Part shown: positions 8,291 through 18,224 of the stretch, piece by piece
How positions within the stretch are numbered: the first letter of the stretch is position 1
How the letters are laid out: the number at the start of each line of letters is the position of its first letter
Source: Diplocloster agilis
Lineage (GTDB): Bacteria > Bacillota > Clostridia > Lachnospirales > Lachnospiraceae
Direction: 5' to 3'
Assembly: GCF_019042275.1 (NCBI RefSeq)
Contig: NZ_JAHQCW010000003.1
Coordinates: 161,394-225,393, forward strand
DNA length: 64,000 nucleotides
Program-made: the position numbers and the translations under genes
The notes under the pieces: model-generated
Told to the model about the DNA's origin: nothing
The model's input: only the letters and a program-made list of their open reading frames with translations
Databases searched by the model: none

Positions 8291-8953
8291 ATGGCAAAGA
8301 AAATAAATGTATTGAAACAGAAGAAGGCTTTAAAAGGGCGTGTAAAGATTGGACGCAACGTAGTGCTGGATGATGCGGTAGAGTTCGAAGGTGCAAATTC
8401 ACTGGCTACGGGGTGTAACTTTACAAGCTCTACACTTGGTTTTGGTTCTTATGTAGCCTCAAATTCTTTTATACGTCACACTGAAATCGGAAGATATTGC
8501 TGCATAGGAAAAAACGTACGTATTATTGATGTCACACATCCTAGCAGTACATTTGTCTCTGTGCATCCTGCATTCTATTCACTCAATAATGCAACAGGTA
8601 CCTCTTTTATTGAAAACGAGAAGTTTCAAGAAAAGCTGATAATAGATGCCAACTCTGATATGGCGGTAATAATCGGGAATGATGTGTGGATTGGTGATGG
8701 AGCCCAAATAATCGGCGGGCATAAAATCGGTGACGGGGCCATCGTTGCTGCAGGTGCTGTTGTGACGAAAGATGTTCTCCCCTATTCCATAGTTGGCGGT
8801 GTTCCGGCAAAAATAATTCGGTTTCGATTTGAAAAAGACGATATTAATTATCTTATGCAGCTAAAATGGTGGGATAAAGATCGAGAATGGATAGAGAAAC
8901 ATGCTGCCTATTTTGAAAACATTAAACTTCTTCGGCAATACACTAATTTATAA
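8291..8953 (+). CDS. CatB-like left-handed beta-helix acyltransferase
   Basis: A hexapeptide-repeat acetyltransferase of the xenobiotic/CatB type. Repeats include RVKIGRNVVL, TEIGRYCCIGKNVRI, VIIGNDVWIGDGAQIIGG and KIGDGAIVAAGAVVTKDV, followed by the YSIVGGVPAKIIRFRF signature and a short C-terminal helical tail with KWWDKD. VTHPSS contains the probable catalytic histidine. The reading frame opens at TTG 8267 with ATGs at 8273 and 8291; GGATGGA upstream of 8291 and GGGA upstream of 8273 make both plausible, and I chose 8291 (MAKKIN). It is a second acylation activity for the cassette A glycan, acceptor unknown. Confidence 0.82.
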   Translation: MAKKINVLKQKKALKGRVKIGRNVVLDDAVEFEGANSLATGCNFTSSTLGFGSYVASNSFIRHTEIGRYCCIGKNVRIIDVTHPSSTFVSVHPAFYSLNNATGTSFIENEKFQEKLIIDANSDMAVIIGNDVWIGDGAQIIGGHKIGDGAIVAAGAVVTKDVLPYSIVGGVPAKIIRFRFEKDDINYLMQLKWWDKDREWIEKHAAYFENIKLLRQYTNL

Positions 8954-8971
8954 TTTTAGGAGGATGTTTCT

Positions 8972-10480
8972 TTGGGTGATTTTATCATTATCTATATGAA
9001 ACGACTGTATCATATCTTAAAGCGGAACAAGATTCATAAATCAAAAAAAATAATCTGTACGAAAAAACAGCTTTTAGAAAAGCATATATATTACGAAGAT
9101 TACGTAGCGTCAATTTATAACGAGATAGTAAATTATCAGAATTCCATAAATAACGAGTTAAATGAACCCTCTATATATTTTACAGGATATAGTATTTTAA
9201 GCTATAACGGGGACCGGATGGGGAAAGTTCTTGGACGTGACGGGAAAATTTATAGAGGCATTTATCCAGAAAGTGTTCCGTCGTTTCGTAAATTATGGAG
9301 CACGGGTTTGCTTCAGATTTTAGGTGAACATAATTTAATTCCCAGAACTATCATCACGGATTATTTTTCGGATGAGTATCCGATTATACTGGAGCATCAA
9401 ACCGTAGATATTTCGGTATCCAGCTTGTGGAATACAGAAATGATAAAGGATGCAGCCATTTTAATATGTCTCATTAAACAAATAGCCCAACGAGTGGGAT
9501 TTACTCTTCATGATGGTCATATCAATAATGTATCGTTTGAGAAGGGACAACCAATCTTTACAGATATCGGTTCAATCGTTGAAGACCAGGGACAAGCAAC
9601 CATATGTGATCGAGAAATTTTATTCACTGCAATCTATAGACTAATCTTTCATTTCCTTGGAAATAGTTTGCTGAAACATATTCAATTATATGATGAAACC
9701 AATAACGCCATCTGGGTAAGTCCAAGATTTTATGACGATTTAGTTCGGGAATATGTACATGCCTTAAACGTATATGAGAGGTATCATTTATTCCATAGTT
9801 CATGGCAATGTAACCGGATTATATATCGTATGTTCAGGCGATATGAAGTTCTTCCTGAGTATATAGATTGTTTATTTCCTATGATTTCGGAAAAAGAAAA
9901 AGAGTTTGATGATTCTATATATATGGATATAGAAGTATTAGGGGATGAATTAGAAAAAGCGGATATAACGTTTCATTCAATTGTTGACGTGGGAGGGAAT
10001 TCAGGAAAATTAGTAAGAGTATTTTATAGCAAATTTAAATGCAGGACTATAGCACTGGAAAATGATGATACCGAGTCCGGAATCATTTATAAACATTGTG
10101 TTAAAGATAACATTCCTATTAATACCTTTGTGTTTCATTATTTATATGGAGCCAGCGACGAGAAATTGAAATCTATACGGGGAGATATCGCTGTATGTTT
10201 GGATTTAACACACAGCAACGTGGCATACCAACGCTTTAAAGCAGATTCCCTTTTTAACTCATTATGTAAATTAAGTAATAGGTATGTGGCAATATCATAC
10301 TATCCGAATAAGGAGAAAGTATTAAAATATGATCCGTATTTAAGGAAAGATGGTACAGAAGATATAGGAATGTTCGAAAATGTTTTTAGATCTTTTTTTG
10401 ATATTGTTATCCGAAAAGAAATAGGGGACAGAAATAGCAGAAATTTTAGGATATTGTATGTTGGAAGGAAGAATGGATGA
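8972..10480 (+). CDS. Kinase-like / SAM-dependent methyltransferase fusion protein (NoeA/WbdD-like logic)
   Basis: A 502-residue two-domain protein. Residues about 70-300 look like a kinase-fold domain with a catalytic-loop counterpart LHDGHINN (179-186) and a metal-binding TDIGS (197-201), replacing HxDxxxxN and DFG. Residues about 330-500 look like a class I methyltransferase with motif I IVDVGGNSGKL (337-347) and an acidic end of strand 2 (ALEND, 361-365). AGGAGG at 8958-8963 supports the TTG start at 8972. It sits just before wzx. In the WbdD family, kinase plus methyltransferase caps an O-antigen chain and sets its length. A similar role here is inference, and the domain order differs. 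Confidence 0.65.
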   Translation: MGDFIIIYMKRLYHILKRNKIHKSKKIICTKKQLLEKHIYYEDYVASIYNEIVNYQNSINNELNEPSIYFTGYSILSYNGDRMGKVLGRDGKIYRGIYPESVPSFRKLWSTGLLQILGEHNLIPRTIITDYFSDEYPIILEHQTVDISVSSLWNTEMIKDAAILICLIKQIAQRVGFTLHDGHINNVSFEKGQPIFTDIGSIVEDQGQATICDREILFTAIYRLIFHFLGNSLLKHIQLYDETNNAIWVSPRFYDDLVREYVHALNVYERYHLFHSSWQCNRIIYRMFRRYEVLPEYIDCLFPMISEKEKEFDDSIYMDIEVLGDELEKADITFHSIVDVGGNSGKLVRVFYSKFKCRTIALENDDTESGIIYKHCVKDNIPINTFVFHYLYGASDEKLKSIRGDIAVCLDLTHSNVAYQRFKADSLFNSLCKLSNRYVAISYYPNKEKVLKYDPYLRKDGTEDIGMFENVFRSFFDIVIRKEIGDRNSRNFRILYVGRKNG

Positions 10481-11934
10481 TGAGATTTTTACAAAATATT
10501 TTTACGAGATATGAAAAAATTTCAGCACCCGTAAAAGCTTCTGTCTGGTTTACTGTCTGTGGTATTATTCAAAGAGGTATTTCACTTTTTTCAACGCCCA
10601 TATTTACACGTTTGCTAACGCCGGAACAATATGGAGTTTTTTCAGTATACAATTCTTGGTATGATATTATTTCGATATTTGCGACATTAAATATATTTTA
10701 TGGCGCTTATAATAATGCAATGACAAAATTTCAAGATGACAGAAATAGAATTACTTCCAGTATGCAGGGGTTGACTACCATATTGACTGTGATTCTCTTT
10801 ATTGTCTATACCATTGCCAGTGATTTTTGGAATGGAATCTTAAATTTGTCTTCTTTATATGTCTATGCAATGTTTGCTGAGATGTTGTTCTTACCTGCCT
10901 ATAATTTCTGGGCCGCCAGTGAAAGATATGATTATAAATATAAACGCCTGGTTATAATGACAGTTGTTATCGCAGCCGGCAGCCCGCTTTTAGGCATTAT
11001 AGCTGTGATAAATACATCTTATAAAGCGCAAGCACGTATCCTTTCTTATGTTTTTGTTCAAGTTTGCGTTGGTTTAGCTTTTTATATTTATAATTTATAT
11101 AAGGGGAAGAGCTTTTTTAATAAAAAATATTGGAAATATGCTCTGATATTAAATATACCACTTTTACCACATTACCTATCCAGCACTGTGTTGAATCAAG
11201 CGGATCGAATTATGATCAATAACATGATCGGTTCTGGCGAGGCTGCTATTTACAGCGTAGCATACAGTGTGGCCAGTATAATGACGATAGTCACTACAGC
11301 GATCAAAAATACTTTCACTCCATTCATGTACAAATCGTTAAAAAACCAGAGTTATGGCAAATTACGAACCACATCAAATCTATTGATCGTTCTTGTTGGC
11401 GGTTTTACATTAATTGCAATGGTGATGGGACCTGAGGTTATCTATTTCTTCGCTTCAAGTGCGTATCACGATGCGATCTGGGTCATTCCCCCGGTCGCTT
11501 GTGCTGTATTCTTTAAGTTCCTTTATCCTATGTTTAGTACCGTTGAATTTTATTATGAGAAGACAGGATTCATACTCGCAGCCTCCTGTGCCGGGGCAAT
11601 TATAAATATTATTCTAAATTATTACTTTATTAATCTTTATGGGTATTACGCTGCAGGATACACTACATTAGCCTGCTATATTCTTTATTCAACCGGTCAT
11701 TTTCTATTTCAAAAATTCATATTTCGCAAATATGGAAATACCGGAAATAATTTGTTCGATATAAAGTTTATAATACTGTTTTCCGTACTGCTATTGCTCC
11801 TTATGGTGGGCATTACATTCCTCTATTCCTATACTTGGCCAAGATACATTATTCTCCTTACTCTTGGTATTATCCTTGTGGTTAAGCGGTCAGCAATCAT
11901 GCGTTTGCTGTCTGCGATGAAGGGAAGCGAGTGA
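10477..11934 (+). CDS. wzx: Wzx-type oligosaccharide flippase (MOP superfamily), cassette A
   Basis: A 485-residue integral membrane protein with about 12-14 hydrophobic segments and the N-terminal RGISLFSTPIFTRLLTPEQYG stretch characteristic of polysaccharide flippases. It would move undecaprenyl-linked repeat units to the outer membrane face. It overlaps the kinase-methyltransferase gene by four bases (ATGA), showing tight coupling. One Wzx exists in each of the three cassettes, which argues that A, B and C each make a distinct repeat unit. Confidence 0.88.
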   Translation: MMRFLQNIFTRYEKISAPVKASVWFTVCGIIQRGISLFSTPIFTRLLTPEQYGVFSVYNSWYDIISIFATLNIFYGAYNNAMTKFQDDRNRITSSMQGLTTILTVILFIVYTIASDFWNGILNLSSLYVYAMFAEMLFLPAYNFWAASERYDYKYKRLVIMTVVIAAGSPLLGIIAVINTSYKAQARILSYVFVQVCVGLAFYIYNLYKGKSFFNKKYWKYALILNIPLLPHYLSSTVLNQADRIMINNMIGSGEAAIYSVAYSVASIMTIVTTAIKNTFTPFMYKSLKNQSYGKLRTTSNLLIVLVGGFTLIAMVMGPEVIYFFASSAYHDAIWVIPPVACAVFFKFLYPMFSTVEFYYEKTGFILAASCAGAIINIILNYYFINLYGYYAAGYTTLACYILYSTGHFLFQKFIFRKYGNTGNNLFDIKFIILFSVLLLLLMVGITFLYSYTWPRYIILLTLGIILVVKRSAIMRLLSAMKGSE

Positions 11935-12004
11935 TCGGTTTTAAAATAGTTTTATTGAGTGTAGGATTTGAATGATTATTGTTGAAAGTTTTAGGAGGAG
12001 AATA

Positions 12005-13291
12005 ATGAATAGCCATGTTCGCTCTCGTTTTGTAGTTTCCGTTCGAAAAATAGATTTCTTTTATTTGATTGGTTGGTTTATATTTTTTGCACCTCCCATT
12101 TTTTATCGTATATCAGGTATGGTAACCTCATTGCTGAGATACGGGGGTTGTGCATACATAATTTTACTTCTTTTATTAAATCGTAAACGTAGTATATATA
12201 AGATAAAGCCATTATTTATGAAATGTTTTTTTGCTTTCTTCTTATGGGCTACGGCAATGGTAGTTATAAAAAGTCCAAATCAGATTGCAACATTTTTTTA
12301 TGAGCAGCTTATGCCCGTTATAGGAGTATTCTTGCTGATCAATAGCAGTGTGAATGATCGGCATACCAATATAGAAAAGAAGTTGGAAGGTCTGGTGTCT
12401 TTATATTGGCTAAGCATAATTTATATAGTTGCAAATTTTATGACGATTATATTATATCCGAATGGAATATTTCGAAGCAGTGTAGGTTCCTCTGTAGAGC
12501 GAGCGAATTGGCTGCTTGGGTCAAAAAATAATCAAAGCACATATATTATACTTTCCGTACTTATTATTCTTTTGTTTATGAAAAAGAAAATAATGAATCG
12601 TTTCTTGCAGGAACTTCTGATAATTGTTGGTACGGTATCTATTTTTAGCACAGGCGAAAATAGGGTGGAATTTATGAGCGGTTCTTCCAGCGGTATGATT
12701 GCAATTTCTTTTTTGGTTGTTATATCAATATTTTTGTTACTAAATAAAGACATCCCGTTTACGAATTTGAAATTCAAATGGATATATCTCATGATATTGA
12801 CTGTCTATTTTCTTATTATCACGGGAACTACTATGCCTTCTATAAAAGCATTTATAGAAAATGTGTTGCATAAAAGTATGACATACAATAGCAGAACCTT
12901 AATATGGCAGCAAGCATTGCATTATATTGCCAGACGGCCTTTTACCGGATATGGCGAGATACAAATTTGGTTATCCGTTCGTTTATCAAGTTGGTTGAAT
13001 GGTACAACTAATATTTATAATTTAATTTTGAAGCAATTGTTTGATTTTGGTATGATTGGTTTGCTCTTATTCTCAGCTTCCTATATTACTCTGCCGAAAT
13101 ATGACGACCATAAATATCATCTTGTAATTATTGGAATTATTGCTTTCTTCATTTTAGGGCTGATGAATGAAATTGATTGGAACTATCTTGTGGTTTTTCC
13201 TTTTTTAATTAATAAGGTGTTCTGCAGCCATAATAGCTATAAACCGCCAACAAGCGCAGAGGAGGCAATTGGAAATGGTTACCGGGAGTAG
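12005..13291 (+). CDS. wzy: Wzy-type O-antigen/capsule polymerase, cassette A
   Basis: A polytopic membrane protein (about ten hydrophobic segments) with a large extracytoplasmic loop and an RTLIWQQALHYIARRPFTGYG motif (about 300-320) shared by Wzy polymerases and O-antigen ligases. It would polymerise repeat units on the outer face. The frame is open from 11972, but TAGGAGGAG at 11992-12000 places the start at ATG 12005 (428 aa). It follows wzx by about 70 bases. Sequence divergence is normal for this family, so the assignment relies on topology, this motif and context. Confidence 0.78.
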   Translation: MNSHVRSRFVVSVRKIDFFYLIGWFIFFAPPIFYRISGMVTSLLRYGGCAYIILLLLLNRKRSIYKIKPLFMKCFFAFFLWATAMVVIKSPNQIATFFYEQLMPVIGVFLLINSSVNDRHTNIEKKLEGLVSLYWLSIIYIVANFMTIILYPNGIFRSSVGSSVERANWLLGSKNNQSTYIILSVLIILLFMKKKIMNRFLQELLIIVGTVSIFSTGENRVEFMSGSSSGMIAISFLVVISIFLLLNKDIPFTNLKFKWIYLMILTVYFLIITGTTMPSIKAFIENVLHKSMTYNSRTLIWQQALHYIARRPFTGYGEIQIWLSVRLSSWLNGTTNIYNLILKQLFDFGMIGLLLFSASYITLPKYDDHKYHLVIIGIIAFFILGLMNEIDWNYLVVFPFLINKVFCSHNSYKPPTSAEEAIGNGYRE

Positions 13292-14285
13292 GAATAAATC
13301 GATTGACTTTTACAAAGGAATGTTAATGTTTGGTGTGATCTGGGGACACACGATCACTGCTTTGCGTGCTGGAATGGGAGAAAGCGTGTGGTTATTGACC
13401 TTTTTTCGAACATATGATATGCCATTTTTTATGCTGCTAAGTGGATTCTTTCTTGCCCGCAGTATGGAAAAGAGAAAGTGGACACAAGAATTTATACATA
13501 AGTTTCGTCATCTTGTTATCCCCGTAATTTTGTGGGAACTCCTGATCAATATTTGGGGACCTCTATTTGATTCGGTTCGTAATTTGTTTTCGTTATGGTT
13601 TTTGTGGTCCGCAATTGGATGTTCCTTTATCATGATTATCCTTTGCGGAATTGTTAAAAGCAAACGTTGGCAAATTATAATATCCATCTTCCTTATTATC
13701 ACATTTCACATGACAGATATAATACCATTCAATATGGGATATATGTTTCCTTTTTTTGTGATTGGTTATTATACTAAGGATTTGTCCAGATTGATAAAGG
13801 GCAGAACCCGTAGTGTTTTATGGATAGGCGCTATGGTATGTTTCGTTATATTGCAATGTTTCTGGTCCGGTCAGTTTAACGTATGGAATGCGGGGACATC
13901 TTTGTTTAGCGGAATTGATAATATAGAATTCATTATCTTAATGCGGGGGTTAATTGGCATTACCGGTTGTATAACAATGAAGGTGGTATTTGATGCCGGT
14001 TATCTGTATCTTGATACAAAAAGTAAAGCGCTTACTGAATTTTGGGTCAAGGTTGGGCAAAATACTATGCCATTATATATTCTGCAGTCTGTTATCATTG
14101 AGAACTTTCTTGGGAAATTTGTTTCGTTGCTGTGTATGAATATAGGATCTAATCCTTTGGTTGTAAATATAAAATTGTTAGGTATATTTTTGGCTCCTTG
14201 CGTGGCTTTAGTTGCAATTGTATTAGAATTATACATAATAGCTTTAATAAGGAGGATTCCTCGGATTAGTGAGTGGCTATTGTAG
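13275..14285 (+). CDS. Acyltransferase family 3 membrane protein (OafA/WecH-like)
   Basis: An integral membrane acyltransferase with about ten hydrophobic segments, beginning with the family's RNKSIDFYKGMLMFGVIWGH pattern (conserved D/R and H near the first helix) and an RTYDMPFFMLLSGFF segment at about 48-62. These proteins O-acetylate sugars of surface glycans. GAGGAGG at 13259-13265 fits ATG 13275 (336 aa); the upstream TTG at 13269 is too close to the ribosome site. It overlaps the end of wzy by 17 bases and is the last gene of cassette A. Confidence 0.87.
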   Translation: MVTGSRNKSIDFYKGMLMFGVIWGHTITALRAGMGESVWLLTFFRTYDMPFFMLLSGFFLARSMEKRKWTQEFIHKFRHLVIPVILWELLINIWGPLFDSVRNLFSLWFLWSAIGCSFIMIILCGIVKSKRWQIIISIFLIITFHMTDIIPFNMGYMFPFFVIGYYTKDLSRLIKGRTRSVLWIGAMVCFVILQCFWSGQFNVWNAGTSLFSGIDNIEFIILMRGLIGITGCITMKVVFDAGYLYLDTKSKALTEFWVKVGQNTMPLYILQSVIIENFLGKFVSLLCMNIGSNPLVVNIKLLGIFLAPCVALVAIVLELYIIALIRRIPRISEWLL

Positions 14286-14293
14286 CTTATTGC

Positions 14294-15343
14294 TTAAAAG
14301 GTATACAAGTTAGGGGTCTTGTGTTTATCCAGAGATTGAATAAAATGTTGAATAATACGCTTATAAATTAAATACCCAAATACCGAACAATCAAATAAGC
14401 CTTGTTCCCATCGCTTTTCATGACTAAACCTTACAATATAATATTGATTTTTTCGATAATTAGGATACATTTTAAGAAAGAGGCGCCTTAACTTTAACAT
14501 TTCCCAATAACCTCGCCATCCGGCATTTTGAACAAGCCATTCTATTCCACCCCGATAGCTACATCGTATAATGTAAAATTCTGTTTCTTCTTTATAATCT
14601 GTCATAGTCTCCATGGATGACCATTTATGTAACTCATCCATAATAGTATTGCGGTCTTCACAGGACTTTAAATTTGTCGTTCGAGTGGTCGAGCCAGATG
14701 AATCCTGACAATAGTAATATAATCCTTTCCGTATCGTTTGATAAGAGGCTAGGAGTGTATTAACCTTAAGCACAAACAAATGGTCTTCATAATATATACC
14801 TTCCGGGAAGTATATGTCATTGTCTTTTATAAACGAGGAGCGAAAGAGCTTCGTACAAACCGTAGAATTACTTTTTGCAATAACTTCTTTTTTTCCGCTA
14901 ATATCCAAGGTTCCATTTGCGGAAATATCTTTCATACGATCTATGGGTAATAATTGTGATTGTTTAACAGTGATAAAATCGCATTCTACAACATCGGCTT
15001 TTTCTCCATTAAAAATAGCCTTTTTGTATAAAAGTTCATACATATTTGGCTCAACAAAGTCGTCCGAGTCGACGAAGGCGATGTACTCTCCCTGGGACAT
15101 GTGTATTCCTATATTACGTGCTCCCCCCTGATGAAGATTCTTGGGTGAATAATAACTGCGAATCCGATTACGGTAGCGTTTTGTAAGATCGGTAATCGTT
15201 TTTCCGATATCTGTCGTGCTGCAATCATCGATAAGAATGATTTCTATTTCTTCTAAAGTCTGATTGACTATAGAAGTTACACATCGAATCAGTAGATTTG
15301 GATCTGTGTTGTAGATAGGAACAATTATACTAACTTTTATCAT
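14294..15343 (-). CDS. Glycosyltransferase family 2, last gene of cassette B
   Basis: A GT-A fold glycosyltransferase. It starts IKVSIIVPIYN, has EIILIDDCSTTD (about 35-46), ARNIGI and the metal-binding AFVDSDD (about 90-96), and ends with a helical, poorly conserved tail. It is cytoplasmic, extending the cassette B repeat unit. The frame opens at TTG 15358, but AGAGG upstream and family alignment favour ATG 15343 (349 aa). Its start overlaps the end of the NeuA-like gene by 14 bases. Its stop is only 8 bp from the stop of the convergent acyltransferase of cassette A, with no terminator between them. Confidence 0.87.
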   Translation of the reverse strand: MIKVSIIVPIYNTDPNLLIRCVTSIVNQTLEEIEIILIDDCSTTDIGKTITDLTKRYRNRIRSYYSPKNLHQGGARNIGIHMSQGEYIAFVDSDDFVEPNMYELLYKKAIFNGEKADVVECDFITVKQSQLLPIDRMKDISANGTLDISGKKEVIAKSNSTVCTKLFRSSFIKDNDIYFPEGIYYEDHLFVLKVNTLLASYQTIRKGLYYYCQDSSGSTTRTTNLKSCEDRNTIMDELHKWSSMETMTDYKEETEFYIIRCSYRGGIEWLVQNAGWRGYWEMLKLRRLFLKMYPNYRKNQYYIVRFSHEKRWEQGLFDCSVFGYLIYKRIIQHFIQSLDKHKTPNLYTF

Positions 15344-16061
15344 CCGTATTCCTCTCAAGGGCGTTTATAAGTAAAGATGCCAATTCAAAATCCAGTAAAT
15401 GGTCAATATCAACGGATGAAACTTCATCCATGATATAAGGTATTGTTCGCTGAGGCTGAAAAGTTTTCTGATCTAAAAATATTTCTGTTTTGATAAAATA
15501 AAGGGCCCCATTGGGCATATATACTTTATTAAAATTCTGACGCATTTGTTCTGTTGAATCCGGTTCTTTAATATAGGGTTCTATAAATCCTTCTTCGTTA
15601 ATAAGTCTAAGCCATTGAGGGGGATGGGGTGCTTCCTTTACTGAAATCACCGCTTCTGCCTGTTTCTCACAGGATTGATACAGCTCAATTGCGTCATCGA
15701 TATGTTTTTCTGTTCGAAGTGGAGATGTACACTGCAGAAGTAGTACAAAGTCAGGAAGACAAAACTGATTCTCCTGATAATGACGAAGCGCATGCAGCGT
15801 AACATCTATACTTGTTGCTTGATCGGATGCCAATGGACTCGGCCTTTGTATGCATTTTGCTTTGAAACTTGCTGCAACACTCAGAATCTCTTTGTCATCG
15901 GACGAAACGTATACTTCATTTATATACTTGGATTTTTTAGCTGCCTCTATTGTCCACCCGATTAACGGTTTTCCGCATAGATTTTTGACATTTTTTCGTG
16001 GAAGTCCTTTAGATCCCCCACGCGCAGGTATAAGACATAAAATATTCACGCGTTCCTCCAA
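15330..16061 (-). CDS. neuA: CMP-nonulosonate cytidylyltransferase (NeuA/LegF type)
   Basis: A 243-residue enzyme that couples CTP to a nonulosonic acid. It has the CMP-sialate synthetase signature LIPARGGSKGLPRKN (about 9-23), LLLQCTSPLR (about 107-116) and the late DEVSSVDID motif. Because the same operon carries LegB-, LegC- and PtmE-like genes, CMP-legionaminate (LegF/PtmB activity) is more likely than CMP-Neu5Ac. It is two genes downstream of the NeuB-like gene and two bases after the NeuC-like gene, in a compact operon. Confidence 0.88.
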   Translation of the reverse strand: MEERVNILCLIPARGGSKGLPRKNVKNLCGKPLIGWTIEAAKKSKYINEVYVSSDDKEILSVAASFKAKCIQRPSPLASDQATSIDVTLHALRHYQENQFCLPDFVLLLQCTSPLRTEKHIDDAIELYQSCEKQAEAVISVKEAPHPPQWLRLINEEGFIEPYIKEPDSTEQMRQNFNKVYMPNGALYFIKTEIFLDQKTFQPQRTIPYIMDEVSSVDIDHLLDFELASLLINALERNTDDKS

Positions 16062-16062
16062 T

Positions 16063-17229
16063 TCAGAAGTCTATATCATAGAATTCCTTTTTTAGATTGA
16101 TCTTATCCGCCAGTAGCTTCTCCTCTAAAATTTTAAGGATTTTATTCGTGGTATTCCCATCGCCGTACGGATTTTTGACAGATTCCAAGGTTTTTCTAAA
16201 ATCGGATGACCGGGCAAAATTTATAGCACGTATAATTTCTTCGGCGTTTGGTTCACAGTTTATTATGCTTTTTGCCATTATTCGCCCTCGCTGGCGGTCT
16301 CCTATATTAATCGTAGGCACTTTAAAAGATGGAACTTCTACTAGTCCACTGGATGAATTACCAATAACCATATTACTGTATTTTATCGCGCTTAAGTATC
16401 TAAGCATTCCCAATGAATCAAATATTTTTACATTTTTATGGTTTAGAGAATAATCTTCAAACAGCTGATTAATAATCCGGCCGCCGGCATCCGCATTAGC
16501 TTTTGTTATAATAAATTTTATATTCGGAAAACTCTCTATTGCTTTTAATATGGACTGGACCTGTACTCCGGCCTGGAATCCCTCCAGTGTTACCGGATGA
16601 AAGGTAATAAGCGCATACTCCGGGCCAAGCGAAAAATGCAGAGAATCTTCAAGCTCCGCCTTCGACAACAACGGTGTATGCAGCGCATTTTCGATACCCA
16701 CAGCTCCAACATTAAAAACCCTGGAAGGATTTTCCCCTAATTGTATAATGCGATGCCTGTGTTCCTCGGTACTTGCAAGATGAAGAAAACTCATCTTTGT
16801 GATAGCATGTCTGATAGCCTCATCTACAGCGCCTTGTGTAGTCTCGCCCCCATATAGATGTATAATAGGTATTCGGGCGTTCATAGCCGCACAACAGACT
16901 GCAAGAGTTTCATATCGATCTCCCAATACCATTAGATAATCGGGTACTACATCAGCAAAATAGTCCGCAAAGCTTATCATAGCAAGTCCCATATTTTTTG
17001 ATATGGCAGAAGAAGTGTCCGAGCTTAACAGGATCTCTATTTTTCTGTCTATCCGTATTCCATCGTTCTCGATTTCTTTATAAGTAAGACCAAATTCTGC
17101 TGAAAGGTGGGCTCCCGTAACAACTACTCTGACATTAAATTTAGTACAGGCACTTAATGTACGTATAATAGGCCGTAACAGTCCATATTCGGCTCTTGTG
17201 GCCGTCAGTATTACAATCGTCTTCTTCAT
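16063..17229 (-). CDS. neuC: Hydrolysing UDP/GDP-sugar 2-epimerase (NeuC/LegG type)
   Basis: A 388-residue GT-B-fold 2-epimerase that removes the nucleotide and inverts C2 to give a ManNAc-type sugar. Visible are TATRAEYGLLRPII at the N terminus, VLGDRYETL (about 101-109), HLYGGETTQGAVDEAIRHAITK (from about 122), TFHPVT and GNSSSGLVEVP (about 289-299). In the legionaminate route LegG hydrolyses the GDP-linked 2,4-diamino sugar. It overlaps the NeuB-like gene by four bases. Confidence 0.9.
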   Translation of the reverse strand: MKKTIVILTATRAEYGLLRPIIRTLSACTKFNVRVVVTGAHLSAEFGLTYKEIENDGIRIDRKIEILLSSDTSSAISKNMGLAMISFADYFADVVPDYLMVLGDRYETLAVCCAAMNARIPIIHLYGGETTQGAVDEAIRHAITKMSFLHLASTEEHRHRIIQLGENPSRVFNVGAVGIENALHTPLLSKAELEDSLHFSLGPEYALITFHPVTLEGFQAGVQVQSILKAIESFPNIKFIITKANADAGGRIINQLFEDYSLNHKNVKIFDSLGMLRYLSAIKYSNMVIGNSSSGLVEVPSFKVPTINIGDRQRGRIMAKSIINCEPNAEEIIRAINFARSSDFRKTLESVKNPYGDGNTTNKILKILEEKLLADKINLKKEFYDIDF

Positions 17230-18224
17230 AGTTCAATCAATTCATCCTCATAAAAATTCCTTTTTGCATATTTTCCGATTATTTCATACCACTGCATAGG
17301 GGAAATTCCGTTTCCAGGTCTTTTAACCGTAATATTTTCTTCCGTAAAAGGAGTGCCTTCCTTGATAAATTTTGAGGCTACAATACTTTTACGTGCCACA
17401 TCACGGTTTTTTAATTCGGATTTTGAGATATCCTTTATCCCATTCCCCAACGCCATCTCCACATTCCTGATACTGACGACCATCTGTGTCAATTCTTCCG
17501 GTGAAAGGCTGGCCTTGTGATCAGGCCCTTCCATATTTTTATCAAGTGTGAAGTGTTTTTCGATTATCTCAGCCCCCAACGCAACTGCGGCCACAGGGAT
17601 CTCGATCCCGGAGGTATGATCCGAATAGCCGATCTTTAAGTGAAAGCGTTCTTTTAGCGTAACCATTGCGTTTAGATTCACATCCTGATAGGGTGCGGGA
17701 TATTCAGTCGTACAGTGGAGAAGTGCAATTTCTCCTGCGCCATAATTTTTCAGTAAGTTCAGAGCCGCTTCTATTTCCTCGATATTACACATTCCAGTCG
17801 ACATAATAATGGGCTTATGGGTCTTAGCGATTCGAATCAAGTAAGGAAGATTTGTAATTTCTCCTGATGGGATTTTCCACAGTGGGATACCCAGCTGATC
17901 TAGAAAATCTATACTTTCAAGATCGAAAGGAGTTGATAAGAACCCGATACCGGATCTTTTGCAATAATCTTTTAGTAATATGTAATCGTCAAACTTTAGG
18001 TGAATTTTTTTGCACATTTCAAGCTGGCTTTCTGCTTCATTCGTCGTGGATTTCTGGTAAGCTGCCTTGGCAGCATACTTGGATATTACTAATTCCGGTT
18101 TTGCCGTCTGAAATTTAACGATATCCGCGCCTGCTTTTCTGGCCGCATCAATCATCTGAAATGCGAGACCCAGATTACCATTGTGATTAACACCTGCTTC
18201 CGCTATTATTAAAACTCTCTTCAT
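17226..18224 (-). CDS. neuB: Nonulosonate synthase (NeuB/LegI type)
   Basis: A 332-residue enzyme condensing phosphoenolpyruvate with a six-carbon N-acyl sugar to make a nonulosonic acid. N-terminal TIM barrel: IIAEAGVNHNGN (6-17), IVKFQ (about 35), GFLSTPFD (about 93-100), PSGEITN and GYSDHTSG (about 198-205), EKHFTLD. C-terminal SAF (antifreeze-like) domain from about 270 with ARKSIVA and KRPGNGI. Context with LegB/LegC/PtmE genes favours legionaminate synthase over Neu5Ac synthase. It directly follows the ATP-grasp/HAD gene, sharing one base. Confidence 0.9.
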   Translation of the reverse strand: MKRVLIIAEAGVNHNGNLGLAFQMIDAARKAGADIVKFQTAKPELVISKYAAKAAYQKSTTNEAESQLEMCKKIHLKFDDYILLKDYCKRSGIGFLSTPFDLESIDFLDQLGIPLWKIPSGEITNLPYLIRIAKTHKPIIMSTGMCNIEEIEAALNLLKNYGAGEIALLHCTTEYPAPYQDVNLNAMVTLKERFHLKIGYSDHTSGIEIPVAAVALGAEIIEKHFTLDKNMEGPDHKASLSPEELTQMVVSIRNVEMALGNGIKDISKSELKNRDVARKSIVASKFIKEGTPFTEENITVKRPGNGISPMQWYEIIGKYAKRNFYEDELIEL

